A stretch of DNA of 41,133 nucleotides from Clostridiales bacterium UBA1316 (GTDB lineage Bacteria; Bacillota; Clostridia; Oscillospirales; Oscillospiraceae), in assembly GCA_002307055.1 (NCBI GenBank), contig DBTM01000015.1, positions 1-41,133 of the forward strand, in the 5' to 3' direction. The notes beneath the pieces were generated by a model. The model was not told the origin of the DNA. It searched no databases and saw only the letters and a list, made by a program, of their open reading frames with translations. Of the stretch, positions 8,175 to 16,707 are shown piece by piece. The first letter of the stretch is position 1, and each line of letters begins with the position of its first letter. The translations under genes were made by a program, and so were the position numbers.

Positions 8175-10607
8175 ATGAGCGAAATAATCGACGAAATAAT
8201 CATAAACGAAAATTTACCTATGCTTGCTTTACGCGGTTTGTCGGTTTTTCCGAATATGCTCCTGAACTTTGATGTCGAACGTCCTATGTCCGTCGCGGCG
8301 CTCAATATAGCCGCCGAGGGGGAACGTAAGATATTCCTGCTCGCGCAAAGGGACGTTTCCAAGGAATCTCCGGGTGAGAATGACCTTTACAAGGTCGGCA
8401 CAATCTGTACAATCAAACAGCTCCTGAGATTACCCGGCGGGGGTATAAAAGTACTGGTAGAAGGTTCGCAGCGGGCATTGCTTAAAAAAATTCTCAGTGA
8501 TAAAAAATTCTTCTTTGCTGAGGTTGCGCCGATTATCGAAGAGTTGCCCGAGAAATTGACACCGAGGATCGAAGCGCTTATCAGAAAATGCGTCGGTCTG
8601 TTTGATACTTATTCGGCCATGACCGGCAATGTGACAAGAGAGGCAGTCGCTGCGATTAACGCGTCGACCGAACCGGGCTACATCGCAGATTATATCACTC
8701 AGAATATGTACATGAAACCGGAAAAGAAGCAGATGATTCTTGAGACCTGCGCGCCGCTTAAACGCGTTGAGCTTGTCTGCGATATGCTTCTTCGTGAAAT
8801 TGAAGTCATCGAAATCGAACAACAGATTGACGAGCGCCTCAGAGGCAGGCTCGAACGGCAGCAGCGTGACCATGTGCTCCGCGAGCAGCTGCGCATTATA
8901 CAATCAGAATTGGGCGAAACGCCGGACAGCATGTCGGATTTCGAAGAATACCGCCATAAAATATACGCCCTGAAGCTTGATGAAGAAACTGAAAAAAAGC
9001 TGCTCCGTGAAGTCGAGCGTCTGGAAAAGCAGCAATACGGCTCATCTGAATCAGCTGTTTTGAGGAATTATCTCGATGTGTGCATCGAACTGCCGTGGAA
9101 GACCCTGTCAAAAGAGCGCCTTGATATAAAAGCAGCAAGAAAGATACTCGATGAAGACCATTTCGGCTTGACGAAGGTCAAAGACAGAATTATCGATTTT
9201 CTCGCCGTCAAACAGCTGACGCATAAAGCAAACGGTACGATATTATGCCTAGTCGGTCCACCGGGCGTCGGCAAAACATCCGTCGCAATCAGTATCGCAA
9301 GGGCCCTTAACAGGAAGCTTGCGCGGCTTGCGCTTGGCGGAATCCATGACGAAGCGGAAATCAGAGGCCATAGAAAGACCTATGTTGGTGCCATGCCGGG
9401 TCGTATCATCGCTTCCGTCAGCCAGGCGGGAACGCGAAACCCAGTGCTGCTGTTAGACGAGATTGACAAGCTTGGCAGCGACTATAGGGGAGACCCGTCA
9501 TCTGCTTTACTCGAAGCGCTCGACCCTGAGCAGAACGCCATGTTCAGGGATCATTATCTTGAAATACCGTTTGATTTGTCGGATGTTATGTTTATTACGA
9601 CGGCAAATACAACATCGACCATTCCAAGACCGCTGCTTGACAGGATGGAAGTCATCGAGCTTTCAAGCTATACCGATATGGAAAAGCTTGAGATTGCCAA
9701 GGATCATCTGATTCCCAAACAGCGTAAAAAGCATGGCCTCAATATGCGCCAGTTTAAAATCAGCGATGACGCCGTATTGGAAATCATATCAAGCTACACG
9801 AAAGAATCGGGCGTCCGTCTTTTAGAGCGGGAAATCGCAGCGGCCTGCAGGAAAACAGCGTCTAAAATTATCTCCGGCGAATCAAAATCCGTGAGTATAA
9901 AAACAGGAATGCTGGAAGAATTCTTGGGCGTCCGTAAATATAAACCGGAATGTGTTTCCGGAAAAGATGAAATCGGCCTTGTCAAAGGTCTGGCATGGAC
10001 CTCGCAGGGCGGTGAAACTCTGGATGTCGAAGTGAGTGTTCTGGACGGTATAGGGAAGCTTGAACTGACCGGCAATCTCGGTGAGGTCATGAAGGAATCG
10101 GCGCACGCTGCCGTATCGTATATCAGAAGCCGCGCCGCGAAGCTTGGCATTGACCCGGATTTCTATAAGAACCGCGATATCCACATCCATTTTCCCGAAG
10201 GCGCTGTCCCGAAGGATGGCCCCTCTGCGGGCGTCGCGATAACCATTGCTGTCGTCTCGGCACTCACAGGTGCGCCTGTTCGGCGCGACCTCGCCATGAC
10301 CGGTGAAATAACACTGCGCGGCAGGATTCTCGCTATCGGCGGGCTTAAGGAAAAAACGATGGCCGCCTTACGCTCCGGTGTAAAAACAGTTATTATACCG
10401 TCCGACAATGAGCCTGATCTTGATGAAATCGACCAGACGGTCCGCCGTGCACTCAATTTTGTAACAGCAGATCACATTGATAATGTTCTGGACATCGCCC
10501 TTGATTTCTCCATGGTTAAAGTACAGCCTAAAAGCGAAGAAACGCTCCTGCCGCTGCTGACAGACAGCACTGAACGCACCGAGCCGGCAGCATCTATCAG
10601 ACAATAA
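8175..10607 (+). CDS. lon: ATP-dependent Lon protease (LonA type)
   Basis: Lon is a soluble AAA+ serine protease that degrades damaged and regulatory proteins. The order is an N-terminal substrate domain (about 1-200), a coiled-coil (about 200-290), the AAA+ module with Walker A GPPGVGKT at about 361 and Walker B LLLDEIDKL, and the protease domain with the Ser-Lys dyad S684 (KDGPSAGVA) and K727 (GGLKEKTMAA). The spacing of 43 residues equals that in known LonA proteins. Length 810 aa is typical. AAGGAGG at 8161-8167 precedes the ATG. Competing hairpins just upstream may regulate it separately from clpX. Confidence 0.97.
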   Translation: MSEIIDEIIINENLPMLALRGLSVFPNMLLNFDVERPMSVAALNIAAEGERKIFLLAQRDVSKESPGENDLYKVGTICTIKQLLRLPGGGIKVLVEGSQRALLKKILSDKKFFFAEVAPIIEELPEKLTPRIEALIRKCVGLFDTYSAMTGNVTREAVAAINASTEPGYIADYITQNMYMKPEKKQMILETCAPLKRVELVCDMLLREIEVIEIEQQIDERLRGRLERQQRDHVLREQLRIIQSELGETPDSMSDFEEYRHKIYALKLDEETEKKLLREVERLEKQQYGSSESAVLRNYLDVCIELPWKTLSKERLDIKAARKILDEDHFGLTKVKDRIIDFLAVKQLTHKANGTILCLVGPPGVGKTSVAISIARALNRKLARLALGGIHDEAEIRGHRKTYVGAMPGRIIASVSQAGTRNPVLLLDEIDKLGSDYRGDPSSALLEALDPEQNAMFRDHYLEIPFDLSDVMFITTANTTSTIPRPLLDRMEVIELSSYTDMEKLEIAKDHLIPKQRKKHGLNMRQFKISDDAVLEIISSYTKESGVRLLEREIAAACRKTASKIISGESKSVSIKTGMLEEFLGVRKYKPECVSGKDEIGLVKGLAWTSQGGETLDVEVSVLDGIGKLELTGNLGEVMKESAHAAVSYIRSRAAKLGIDPDFYKNRDIHIHFPEGAVPKDGPSAGVAITIAVVSALTGAPVRRDLAMTGEITLRGRILAIGGLKEKTMAALRSGVKTVIIPSDNEPDLDEIDQTVRRALNFVTADHIDNVLDIALDFSMVKVQPKSEETLLPLLTDSTERTEPAASIRQ

Positions 10608-10616
10608 CGTAAAAAA

Positions 10617-10637
10617 CGTGAAAACGATGTTTTCACG
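10617..10637 (+). repeat. Hairpin after lon
   Basis: CGTGAAAAC at 10617-10625 and GTTTTCACG at 10629-10637 pair over nine bases with a three-base loop. No T-tract follows, so it is not a standard terminator. It could be a 3'-end stabiliser or processing site between lon and engB. Confidence 0.4.
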
Positions 10638-10738
10638 CGGCAAAAATCGACTTGTCCGCCGAGGGTGGCCATTCGCTTCGCGGAGCATCTATTTTCGATT
10701 ATTATCACAAATGCTGCCTGGCGGCGGAATGGATCTTT

Positions 10739-11326
10739 ATGCTCAATTTTCAAAACGCGAGCTTCATCAAGTCAGCGGCAGCACCGTCAGATTTTATATC
10801 TGCCAGCCTGCCGCAGGTCGTTTTTGCCGGCAGATCTAACGTGGGCAAATCATCGGTCATCAACAAACTGCTTAACAGAAAAAACTTCGCACGCGTCGGA
10901 GCCACGCCCGGCAAAACCGTCCATATTAATTATTTTCTTATTGATGAAAAAATCTATTTTGTCGATCTGCCCGGTTACGGCTATGCTAAGGTCTCTGCGA
11001 GCGAAAAGAAGCGCTGGGGAAAACTGATGGAAGAGTATTTTATGCGTCCCGAGCTCATTTCTCTCGGTGTTCTCATTGTTGACGCGCGTCACAAGCCCAC
11101 AAACGACGACGTCACGATGGCGCAATGGTTTTTAGGGACAGGCTGTCCGCTCATTGTAGTGGCTAATAAAAGCGATAAACTGAAGGCTTCCGAGCGAGAT
11201 GACAGCATTGAACTTATTAAAGAAACCTTGTCTGTTTCCGGCGACAGAGCCGTCCTTTTATTTTCCGCCGAAAAGGGCACAAACAGGGAAGCTCTGTTAA
11301 AAGAGATTGTAAATCTTACTAAATAA
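10739..11326 (+). CDS. engB: Ribosome biogenesis GTP-binding protein EngB (YsxC/YihA)
   Basis: EngB is an essential GTPase for 50S assembly. The motifs are GRSNVGKSS (G1), a G2 threonine in GATPGKT, DLPGYG (G3) and ANKSDK (G4). The ATG at 10739 gives 195 aa, the same as the well-studied Bacillus homologue; the open frame upstream to 10652 reads through the lon-engB gap without family similarity. The ribosome binding site is weak (GGCGG about 10 bases upstream). Its place directly after lon is the standard order in Bacillota. Confidence 0.94.
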   Translation: MLNFQNASFIKSAAAPSDFISASLPQVVFAGRSNVGKSSVINKLLNRKNFARVGATPGKTVHINYFLIDEKIYFVDLPGYGYAKVSASEKKRWGKLMEEYFMRPELISLGVLIVDARHKPTNDDVTMAQWFLGTGCPLIVVANKSDKLKASERDDSIELIKETLSVSGDRAVLLFSAEKGTNREALLKEIVNLTK

Positions 11327-11361
11327 TGCTACAATCAGCTCGATAAGGGGGCGTCAGCTTA

Positions 11362-12027
11362 TTGGCAAATATATTGAATAATCTTAATTGGAACAGCCTT
11401 CTGGATAGTCTGATTTCGCTCATTGCCGCTCTTGCCTGTATCATATTTCACGAGGTATCGCACGGTTACGTCGCATACCGGCTCGGTGACAAAACGGCTA
11501 AAGACATGGGCAGACTGACAATCAATCCATTCAAGCATATTGATGTTTTCGGGCTTTTGTCCTTTGTCCTTTTTAATTTTGGCTGGGCTAAACCGGTTCA
11601 GATCGACCCTCGGAATTTCAAAAACCCAAAACGCGGAATGGCAATATCCGCTCTTGCCGGGCCTGTCTCCAACTTCCTTATGGCGATTGTGTTTTTGTTT
11701 ATTTACGGTCTGACTGTTACGGTGCTGAGCACCGGTGATATTGGTCCGTATGTACTCGCGTTGATTGCGCGGATTGTCGTATTCAGCGTGACATTGGGTG
11801 TGTTTAATCTCATACCTATGCCGCCGCTGGACGGGTCGAAAATCTTATTTGCCGTTGCCTCAGATGAATTGTACTACAAGCTGCTGCGCTTTGAGCGTTA
11901 CGGCTATATATTCCTGTTATTAGTGATACTGCTGAACTACCAAACCAATTTTCTCGGAACAGCGACGGAGTTTGTCTTAAATCACTTGTCCTTTATATCA
12001 CAAGCGGCGTTCAACCTCGTTAACTAG
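11362..12027 (+). CDS. Site-2 protease family (M50) membrane metalloprotease
   Basis: This 221-residue polytopic membrane protein has the M50 zinc site: HEVSH at residues 30-34 (two histidines plus glutamate) inside the first membrane helix, and a distal PLDG aspartate in NLIPMPPLDGSK near residue 155. INPFKHID is the conserved segment after the first helix. Such short S2P proteins (YwhC type) cut within membranes, but their substrates are mostly unknown. The start is a TTG at 11362 with AAGGGGG about ten bases before it. Its location just before scpA is common in Clostridia, though no functional link is proven. Confidence 0.9.
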   Translation: MANILNNLNWNSLLDSLISLIAALACIIFHEVSHGYVAYRLGDKTAKDMGRLTINPFKHIDVFGLLSFVLFNFGWAKPVQIDPRNFKNPKRGMAISALAGPVSNFLMAIVFLFIYGLTVTVLSTGDIGPYVLALIARIVVFSVTLGVFNLIPMPPLDGSKILFAVASDELYYKLLRFERYGYIFLLLVILLNYQTNFLGTATEFVLNHLSFISQAAFNLVN

Positions 12028-12040
12028 GGAGCATAAAGAT

Positions 12041-12838
12041 ATGGAAAACCCGATCTTCACGCTTTCGAATGTGGTTAAGTCAAAAGGGGAGCTGCAGGAC
12101 TTTGTCGGCCCCCTGGCACTCATTTTGCAGCTTCTCAGCAAGAATAAAATTGAAATTAAAGATATCAGCGTCTCGCTCATACTCGAGCAGTACCTGGCTT
12201 ATCTCGCGTCGCTTACGAAAATGGATTTGGAGGTCGCCAGCGAATTTGTCGCTATGGCATCCTATCTTGTCTATATTAAAACAAAAATGCTTCTTTCGGG
12301 TGAAGAGGACGTTGACGAGCTCAACGAGCTGATCAGCTCACTTGAAGAGCTGCAGCGGCATGAGAGCTATGTACAGATCAAAACGGTGACGGGCCTTTTT
12401 GCTGAAATGTACCGCAGCAACTGCGGCTTAATGGTTAAACCGCCTGAATACTTGGCACCTGACAACACTTATAAATTTGAACATACGATCGATGATTTGC
12501 TTGCAGCTTTCAATCGTCTGATTGACAGGGAAGAGCTGAGCAGCTTAAACGCTTCGAAAGCGGTCGTATATCCCAAGAGGATTACTTATTCTGTTACGGA
12601 AAAAGCGTCTGAGATTTTGGAGCATATCAAATCTCGCGGCGCTTTGCAAATCAGAGATCTTATTTCAGATGCTCAGAGCCGTTCTGAAATGGTTGCGGTT
12701 TTTATCGCCATTTTGGAGCTGTGCAGGACAGGTGTCATCTATCTTGTAGGCTGTGATGAGGAACTGACGCTTTGCTGCTCTGGGCCTGACATGTTCGGTA
12801 TGGACGAGTTCCCGGATTTTGATGATGTTGTTGTATAA
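12041..12838 (+). CDS. scpA: Segregation and condensation protein A
   Basis: ScpA is the kleisin that bridges the SMC heads and binds ScpB, organising chromosomes for segregation. The N-terminal helical part has the LILQLLSKNKIEIKDISV motif that contacts SMC, followed by the conserved AMASYLVYIKTKMLL helix; a C-terminal winged helix (about 190-255, ALQIRDLIS) binds the other SMC head. Length 265 aa is normal. The ATG at 12041 follows the M50 gene by 13 bases, with GGGAGCA nearby. Unusually, scpB is not overlapping but lies 90 bases downstream. Confidence 0.94.
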   Translation: MENPIFTLSNVVKSKGELQDFVGPLALILQLLSKNKIEIKDISVSLILEQYLAYLASLTKMDLEVASEFVAMASYLVYIKTKMLLSGEEDVDELNELISSLEELQRHESYVQIKTVTGLFAEMYRSNCGLMVKPPEYLAPDNTYKFEHTIDDLLAAFNRLIDREELSSLNASKAVVYPKRITYSVTEKASEILEHIKSRGALQIRDLISDAQSRSEMVAVFIAILELCRTGVIYLVGCDEELTLCCSGPDMFGMDEFPDFDDVVV

Positions 12839-12877
12839 ATATTGACGGATACGCGCGTCGTTTCATCCGTTAATATT
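12838..12877 (+). repeat. Long inverted repeat between scpA and scpB
   Basis: AATATTGACGGAT at 12838-12850 pairs with ATCCGTTAATATT at 12865-12877 (13 positions, one G-U wobble) around a 14-base loop. The left arm begins at the last base of the scpA stop codon. No T-tract follows. A smaller hairpin, TGCCG at 12897-12901 with CGGCA at 12910-12914, lies just before the scpB ribosome binding site. Confidence 0.5.
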
Positions 12878-12928
12878 GAGCAAGATAGGTAGTAATTGCC
12901 GGCTTAAAACGGCAGGACGGGCAATAAT

Positions 12929-13537
12929 ATGGAAATTCGTGACATAGAAGCGATTATTGAGGGTATACTATTTGCGTCCGGTGAACCAGTTGGTATCAGC
13001 CGTATTGCCGCTGTACTCGGTATTGATGAAGCAGCCGTGTCACAAGCGGCTGAAAAGCTTCGTGACCGTTATAATTTTGAGCGCAGAGGCATCCGGCTTG
13101 TATTTTTAGACAAGGCAATCCAGCTTTGTTCGTCCCCGGAGTATTCAGACTATATCCGCCTTGCCCTGGAGGCGCGAAAGCAGCCCCAGCTGTCACAGCA
13201 GGCGCTTGAAGTTCTGGCTGTCGTTGCTTATTTCCAACCTGTTACAAAACTATATATCGAACAGGTGCGCGGCGTTGACAGCTCCTATACGGTCGGCTTG
13301 CTGCAGGAAAGAGGACTTATAGAACCCTGCGGCAGATTATCGGTCCCGGGCCGTCCGCTGCTTTTTAAAACAACGCCTGCTTTTCTCAGGACCTTCGGTA
13401 TTTCCAATCTTGAGCAGCTTCCGGATCTGCCTGAGGCTGAGACTGAAAAAGAAAATAAGACGATTGACAGCGATGTCATTGTCAGTATTCAACTGGATAT
13501 GGAGCATTTAAAGGATACTGTGGAGGCCGGCGGATGA
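12929..13537 (+). CDS. scpB: Segregation and condensation protein B
   Basis: ScpB dimers bind ScpA in the SMC-ScpAB condensin complex. The product has two winged-helix domains; recognisable blocks are EGILFASGEPV near residue 12, QQALEVLAVVAYFQPV near 95 and the VDSSYTVGLLQERGLIE segment near 115. It is 202 aa, the usual length. An AGGACGGG ribosome binding site stands before the ATG at 12929. The stop overlaps the start of the next gene (ATGA at 13534-13537). Confidence 0.95.
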   Translation: MEIRDIEAIIEGILFASGEPVGISRIAAVLGIDEAAVSQAAEKLRDRYNFERRGIRLVFLDKAIQLCSSPEYSDYIRLALEARKQPQLSQQALEVLAVVAYFQPVTKLYIEQVRGVDSSYTVGLLQERGLIEPCGRLSVPGRPLLFKTTPAFLRTFGISNLEQLPDLPEAETEKENKTIDSDVIVSIQLDMEHLKDTVEAGG

Positions 13538-14121
13538 TAGCAGCGGCAGTCATATTAGCGGTTATCGTTCTCGTCTGCATCCTGCGCGTGGGAATTACCG
13601 TTGTTTACAACGAGGACGGATTTGCACTGGATGCATATTTTGGCCCTGTCAGATTTCAACTCTTTCCATCCGATAAAGAGAAAACTAAAAGCGGAAAAAA
13701 ACAAAAGGAAAAAACACAGGATACCGCAGTTAAAGCAGGTGTGAAAGCGGGCAAACTCGAGAGCCTTAAAAATCAGCTTCCGTCGATTAAAAAAGCATTA
13801 TCAAGACTCAAGCGAAAATTGCGCATTCGTGAGCTGACGATTTACTATATGGCAGCCGGTACGGATGCGGCCGCCGCAGCCATGTCATTCGGCGCTGCTT
13901 CTGTAGGATACGGCATTATACTCCCCCTGCTCGAGAATAACTTTAAGATAAAAAAGAGGGATCTCCGCGCATCGGTAAGCTTTGAGGTGACGGAACCGTA
14001 TATTTACGTTAAAGCAATATTATCCCTTGCTCTATGGGAAGTCTTCTATGTTGGTTTCGGCTTGGTGCTTAACATTATAAAAAGCGAGAGAATGAAAGCG
14101 AAAATCAGAAAGGCGGTTTAA
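13534..14121 (+). CDS. DUF2953 domain membrane-anchored protein (YtfI-like)
   Basis: This 195-residue protein fits the DUF2953 family, found between scpB and ytfJ in many spore formers. It starts with a membrane segment (about 1-20), followed by a short strand-rich part (GITVVYNEDGFALDAYFGPVR), a lysine-rich linker near 48-75, and a hydrophobic C-terminal half with ILSLALWEVFYVGFGLVLNII near 160-185. No enzymatic motif is visible and the function is unknown. It overlaps scpB by four bases, so translation is probably coupled, and ytfJ follows four bases later. Confidence 0.82.
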   Translation: MIAAAVILAVIVLVCILRVGITVVYNEDGFALDAYFGPVRFQLFPSDKEKTKSGKKQKEKTQDTAVKAGVKAGKLESLKNQLPSIKKALSRLKRKLRIRELTIYYMAAGTDAAAAAMSFGAASVGYGIILPLLENNFKIKKRDLRASVSFEVTEPYIYVKAILSLALWEVFYVGFGLVLNIIKSERMKAKIRKAV

Positions 14122-14125
14122 TAAA

Positions 14126-14506
14126 ATGGACAAACATCCTATTGGTGATTTGATGGAGACAACGATGCAAAAAATCAGGGAGATGGTCGATGTCAATACG
14201 ATTGTCGGCTCACCGATTGTCACAGCCGACGGCATCACGCTGATACCGATATCGAAGGTGAGCTTCGGCTTCGCCAGCGGCGGGTCGGATTTTCAAACGA
14301 AGAATCAAAAGGAAAATCAGAACAACGCTTTTGGCGGCGGCAGCGGTGCCGGCGTTAACATTGTGCCTGTCGCTTTTCTGGTTGTCAAAGGGAGCAGCAT
14401 CAAGCTTTTAAACATTGCGCCGCCGGCGTCGACCACCGTGGACAGACTTATTGAAATGGTCCCGGAAGTTATTGACAAAGTCAGCGAGTTCATGAACAAA
14501 GACTAA
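14126..14506 (+). CDS. ytfJ: GerW family sporulation protein YtfJ
   Basis: YtfJ (GerW) is a sporulation-stage protein needed for germination in lysozyme or with certain germinants in Bacillus; its biochemical role is not known. The family signature is clear: VGSPIVTADGITLIPISKVSFGF near residues 30-52, a glycine-rich stretch (GFASGGSD, then FGGGSGAG), then VAFLVVKGSSIKLL. It is 126 aa. It sits in the same tight operon as DUF2953. This gene is the best sign in the window that the organism makes spores. Confidence 0.92.
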   Translation: MDKHPIGDLMETTMQKIREMVDVNTIVGSPIVTADGITLIPISKVSFGFASGGSDFQTKNQKENQNNAFGGGSGAGVNIVPVAFLVVKGSSIKLLNIAPPASTTVDRLIEMVPEVIDKVSEFMNKD

Positions 14507-14548
14507 ATAGACACAGATTCTGCGGATATTTCCGAATCACCTGATAAT

Positions 14549-14588
14549 AATAAGCACTGCCTTATTTCGAACTGGGGTGGTGCTTATT
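14549..14588 (+). promoter_or_regulatory. Hairpin sequestering the ribosome binding site of the carboxypeptidase gene
   Basis: AATAAGCACTGCCTT at 14549-14563 pairs with GGGGTGGTGCTTATT at 14574-14588: 11 Watson-Crick pairs and 4 G-U pairs, closing a 10-base loop. The right arm contains the ribosome binding site GGGGTGG and ends on the base just before the GTG start at 14589. Folded, it would block translation initiation. No T-tract follows, so it is not a terminator. Confidence 0.55.
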
Positions 14589-15818
14589 GTGACAACAGAA
14601 CCGTTTAATTGCATAAATAATAAAGGCTCATTATTTTCAGCTGTTAAAAATCCGTGCGCATTGACTCGAATAATTCGGACATTTATTGTCTTTAATATTA
14701 TCCTGGCCTGCATTATGACGTGCTTGCCGTGCGCCGAAGCTCTTGGAACACCTGACACATCCGCTCAGGCAGTTATCCTTATTGAAGCGCGCGGAGGAAC
14801 AGTGCTTTATGAAAAAAACGCGGATAATCCGATGCTGATTGCGAGCACGACAAAAATATTAACAGCACTCATTGTGCTGACGCACTGTGATGTTAACGAA
14901 AATGTTGTTATAAAAAGGGATTTTTCTCCTGTTGAAGGCTCTTCCATGTACCTCAAACCGGGAGAGAAGCTGACTGTCCGTGATCTTTTATACGGGCTGC
15001 TGCTCGCTTCCGGAAATGATGCGGCAGCTGCACTTGCTCTGCATGTCTCCGGTTCTCTTGAAGCCTTTGCGCTGCTCATGAATGAGCAAGCAAAAGAACT
15101 CGGATGTCAGCACTCCCACTTCGTCAACCCGCATGGACTCGACCAGGAGGGCCATTATTCATCAGCCCGAGATCTTTCACTCATCGCGTCAGCTGCGATG
15201 AAAAACAAAACCTTTTGTGAGATTGTATCGACGAAACACATTGCTGTTGCCGGTCGTTCTTTCAAAAATCATAATAAGCTGCTCTGGAATTGCCCGGGTA
15301 CCATCGGCATAAAAACAGGATTTACCGAAAGTGCCGGACGCAGTCTGGTCTCCTGCGCGGAGCGCGGCGGTATGCGTCTGATTTGCGTCACACTGTCCGC
15401 ACCGAATGACTGGAATGATCATACAAATCTATATTCCTGGGCTTTTAATGAATTCGGCTGTTATTATGTCTCAGTCAATGATTGCCAATATGGGCGTATT
15501 CTCGTTATTTCAGGCTCGAAAAGCAACGTGTCAGTCCACCCAGCTGAGAATTTTGTCTATGTATATCCCCATTCGGGGAAGACAGAACTGAAGCAGGATA
15601 TAAAAAAGTTTGTTTATGCGCCGGTGCTGAAAAACGAAAAAACCGGGATGCTTACAATTATAAACAACGGTAAGATAATTAAAGAAATACCTCTTATATC
15701 CGGCGAAGCCGTTCGTCTTGATAAATCTGTGCCGCTGTCGTTCTTTGAGATGCTTAAATGGTCGATCCTCCACCAACGGAAACTGCCGGTCATTCATTAC
15801 AGCTATTACATCTACTAA
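14589..15818 (+). CDS. D-alanyl-D-alanine carboxypeptidase (S11, DacF/DacB-like)
   Basis: This penicillin-binding protein removes the terminal D-alanine from peptidoglycan stem peptides outside the membrane. The active-site motifs are S86-T-T-K89, S141-G-N143 and K242-T-G, followed by a C-terminal beta domain typical of PBP5-like enzymes. A signal peptide lies at about 28-52 (RIIRTFIVFNIILACIM, cleavage near CAEA), after a rather long hydrophilic leader. I chose GTG at 14589 (409 aa) because GGGGTGG is eight bases upstream; GTG at 14577 is an in-frame alternative. Linkage to ytfJ suggests a sporulation cortex role like DacF, but a vegetative role cannot be excluded. Confidence 0.92.
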   Translation: MTTEPFNCINNKGSLFSAVKNPCALTRIIRTFIVFNIILACIMTCLPCAEALGTPDTSAQAVILIEARGGTVLYEKNADNPMLIASTTKILTALIVLTHCDVNENVVIKRDFSPVEGSSMYLKPGEKLTVRDLLYGLLLASGNDAAAALALHVSGSLEAFALLMNEQAKELGCQHSHFVNPHGLDQEGHYSSARDLSLIASAAMKNKTFCEIVSTKHIAVAGRSFKNHNKLLWNCPGTIGIKTGFTESAGRSLVSCAERGGMRLICVTLSAPNDWNDHTNLYSWAFNEFGCYYVSVNDCQYGRILVISGSKSNVSVHPAENFVYVYPHSGKTELKQDIKKFVYAPVLKNEKTGMLTIINNGKIIKEIPLISGEAVRLDKSVPLSFFEMLKWSILHQRKLPVIHYSYYIY

Positions 15819-15826
15819 TGACTTAA

Positions 15827-15848
15827 GGCTTCTCCTTCCGGGGAAGCC
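15827..15848 (+). repeat. Hairpin between carboxypeptidase gene and rluB
   Basis: GGCTTCTCC at 15827-15835 and GGGGAAGCC at 15840-15848 form a nine-pair stem (one G-U) with a TTCC loop. A T-tract is missing, so termination would be inefficient; it may be a partial attenuator or an RNA end-protecting structure. Confidence 0.4.
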
Positions 15849-15875
15849 CGGTTCTCAAAAGAAAGGAGACTTCCG

Positions 15876-16604
15876 ATGAAAGAACGTCTTCAGAAAATAT
15901 TGTCGGCACACGGCGTAGCTTCGCGCCGTGAGTCTGAGCAGTTCATTAACGCCGGACGCGTCACAGTCAATGGGATAACGGCAATATTGGGGCAAAGTGC
16001 CGATATCGACGGCGATGTCATTGCTGTTGACGATATCCCGCTGAAAAACGCCGACACAAAGGTCTACATAATGCTTAATAAACCGCGCGGTTACGTCACA
16101 ACCTTGAAAGATGAAAAAGGCCGAAAGAATGTAGCCGATTTAATCGCAGACTGCGGCGTTCGTGTTTACCCAGTGGGACGGCTTGACCTGGATTCAGAGG
16201 GGCTGCTGCTCATGACTAACGATGGTGAACTGACTCATTTCCTGACGCACCCTTCTAATGAAAAAGAAAAAATATATCAAGTGAGCGTTTTGGGTGATGT
16301 CGGCAGCGCCTTATTGCCTCTTTCCGAGCCGATGGTTATCGATGGATATACGATCAAGCCGGCAAATATTAAATTGCTCAGGAAAACAGCAGAAGGGGCC
16401 GTGCTTTCTATAACAATCCGTGAGGGGCGCAACAGGCAAATCAGAAAAATGTGTGCGAAACTAAATATAAAAGTAGCGTTCTTAAAGCGTGTCTCCGAAG
16501 GCGGTATACATCTGGGTAATCTGAAGACCGGTTCATGGCGGCATTTAAGTGATTCGGAAATTAAGCTTCTCAAGTCGAAAGCCTCTGATACACCGCCCTC
16601 ATAA
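15876..16604 (+). CDS. rluB: 23S/16S rRNA pseudouridine synthase, RluB/RsuA family
   Basis: The protein isomerises a specific uridine to pseudouridine in rRNA. It has an N-terminal S4 RNA-binding domain (residues 1-60, ILSAHGVASRRESEQFI) and a catalytic domain with the GRLDLDSEGLLL motif, where D104 is the catalytic aspartate; EGRNRQIRKM lies near 187. The length of 242 aa and the scpA-scpB-ytfJ-dac-rluB order match RluB rather than RluA-type enzymes. GAAAGGAGA precedes the ATG. The precise target uridine (position 2605 in E. coli RluB) is inferred from the family. Confidence 0.92.
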   Translation: MKERLQKILSAHGVASRRESEQFINAGRVTVNGITAILGQSADIDGDVIAVDDIPLKNADTKVYIMLNKPRGYVTTLKDEKGRKNVADLIADCGVRVYPVGRLDLDSEGLLLMTNDGELTHFLTHPSNEKEKIYQVSVLGDVGSALLPLSEPMVIDGYTIKPANIKLLRKTAEGAVLSITIREGRNRQIRKMCAKLNIKVAFLKRVSEGGIHLGNLKTGSWRHLSDSEIKLLKSKASDTPPS

Positions 16605-16638
16605 TGCAGGATGAGAAGGTTTGAATTGCATAATATGC

Positions 16639-16666
16639 TTGATTTATCGCAAATTTATAGTATGAT
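16639..16666 (+). promoter_or_regulatory. Candidate promoter for the RpiR-flavoprotein operon
   Basis: TTGATT at 16639-16644 and TATGAT at 16661-16666 are separated by 16 bases, about 40 bases before the regulator's ATG. Spacing is one base short of ideal, and no clear operator palindrome is visible. Confidence 0.45.
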
Positions 16667-16707
16667 ATGAATAAGCGCAGCAACCTGCATTTAATCGGAG
16701 GTTATTT

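Noticed and set aside
8430..8903. 157-codon minus-strand frame inside lon
   Set aside because: Opposite the conserved Lon N-terminal and coiled-coil regions, with no supporting start signal.
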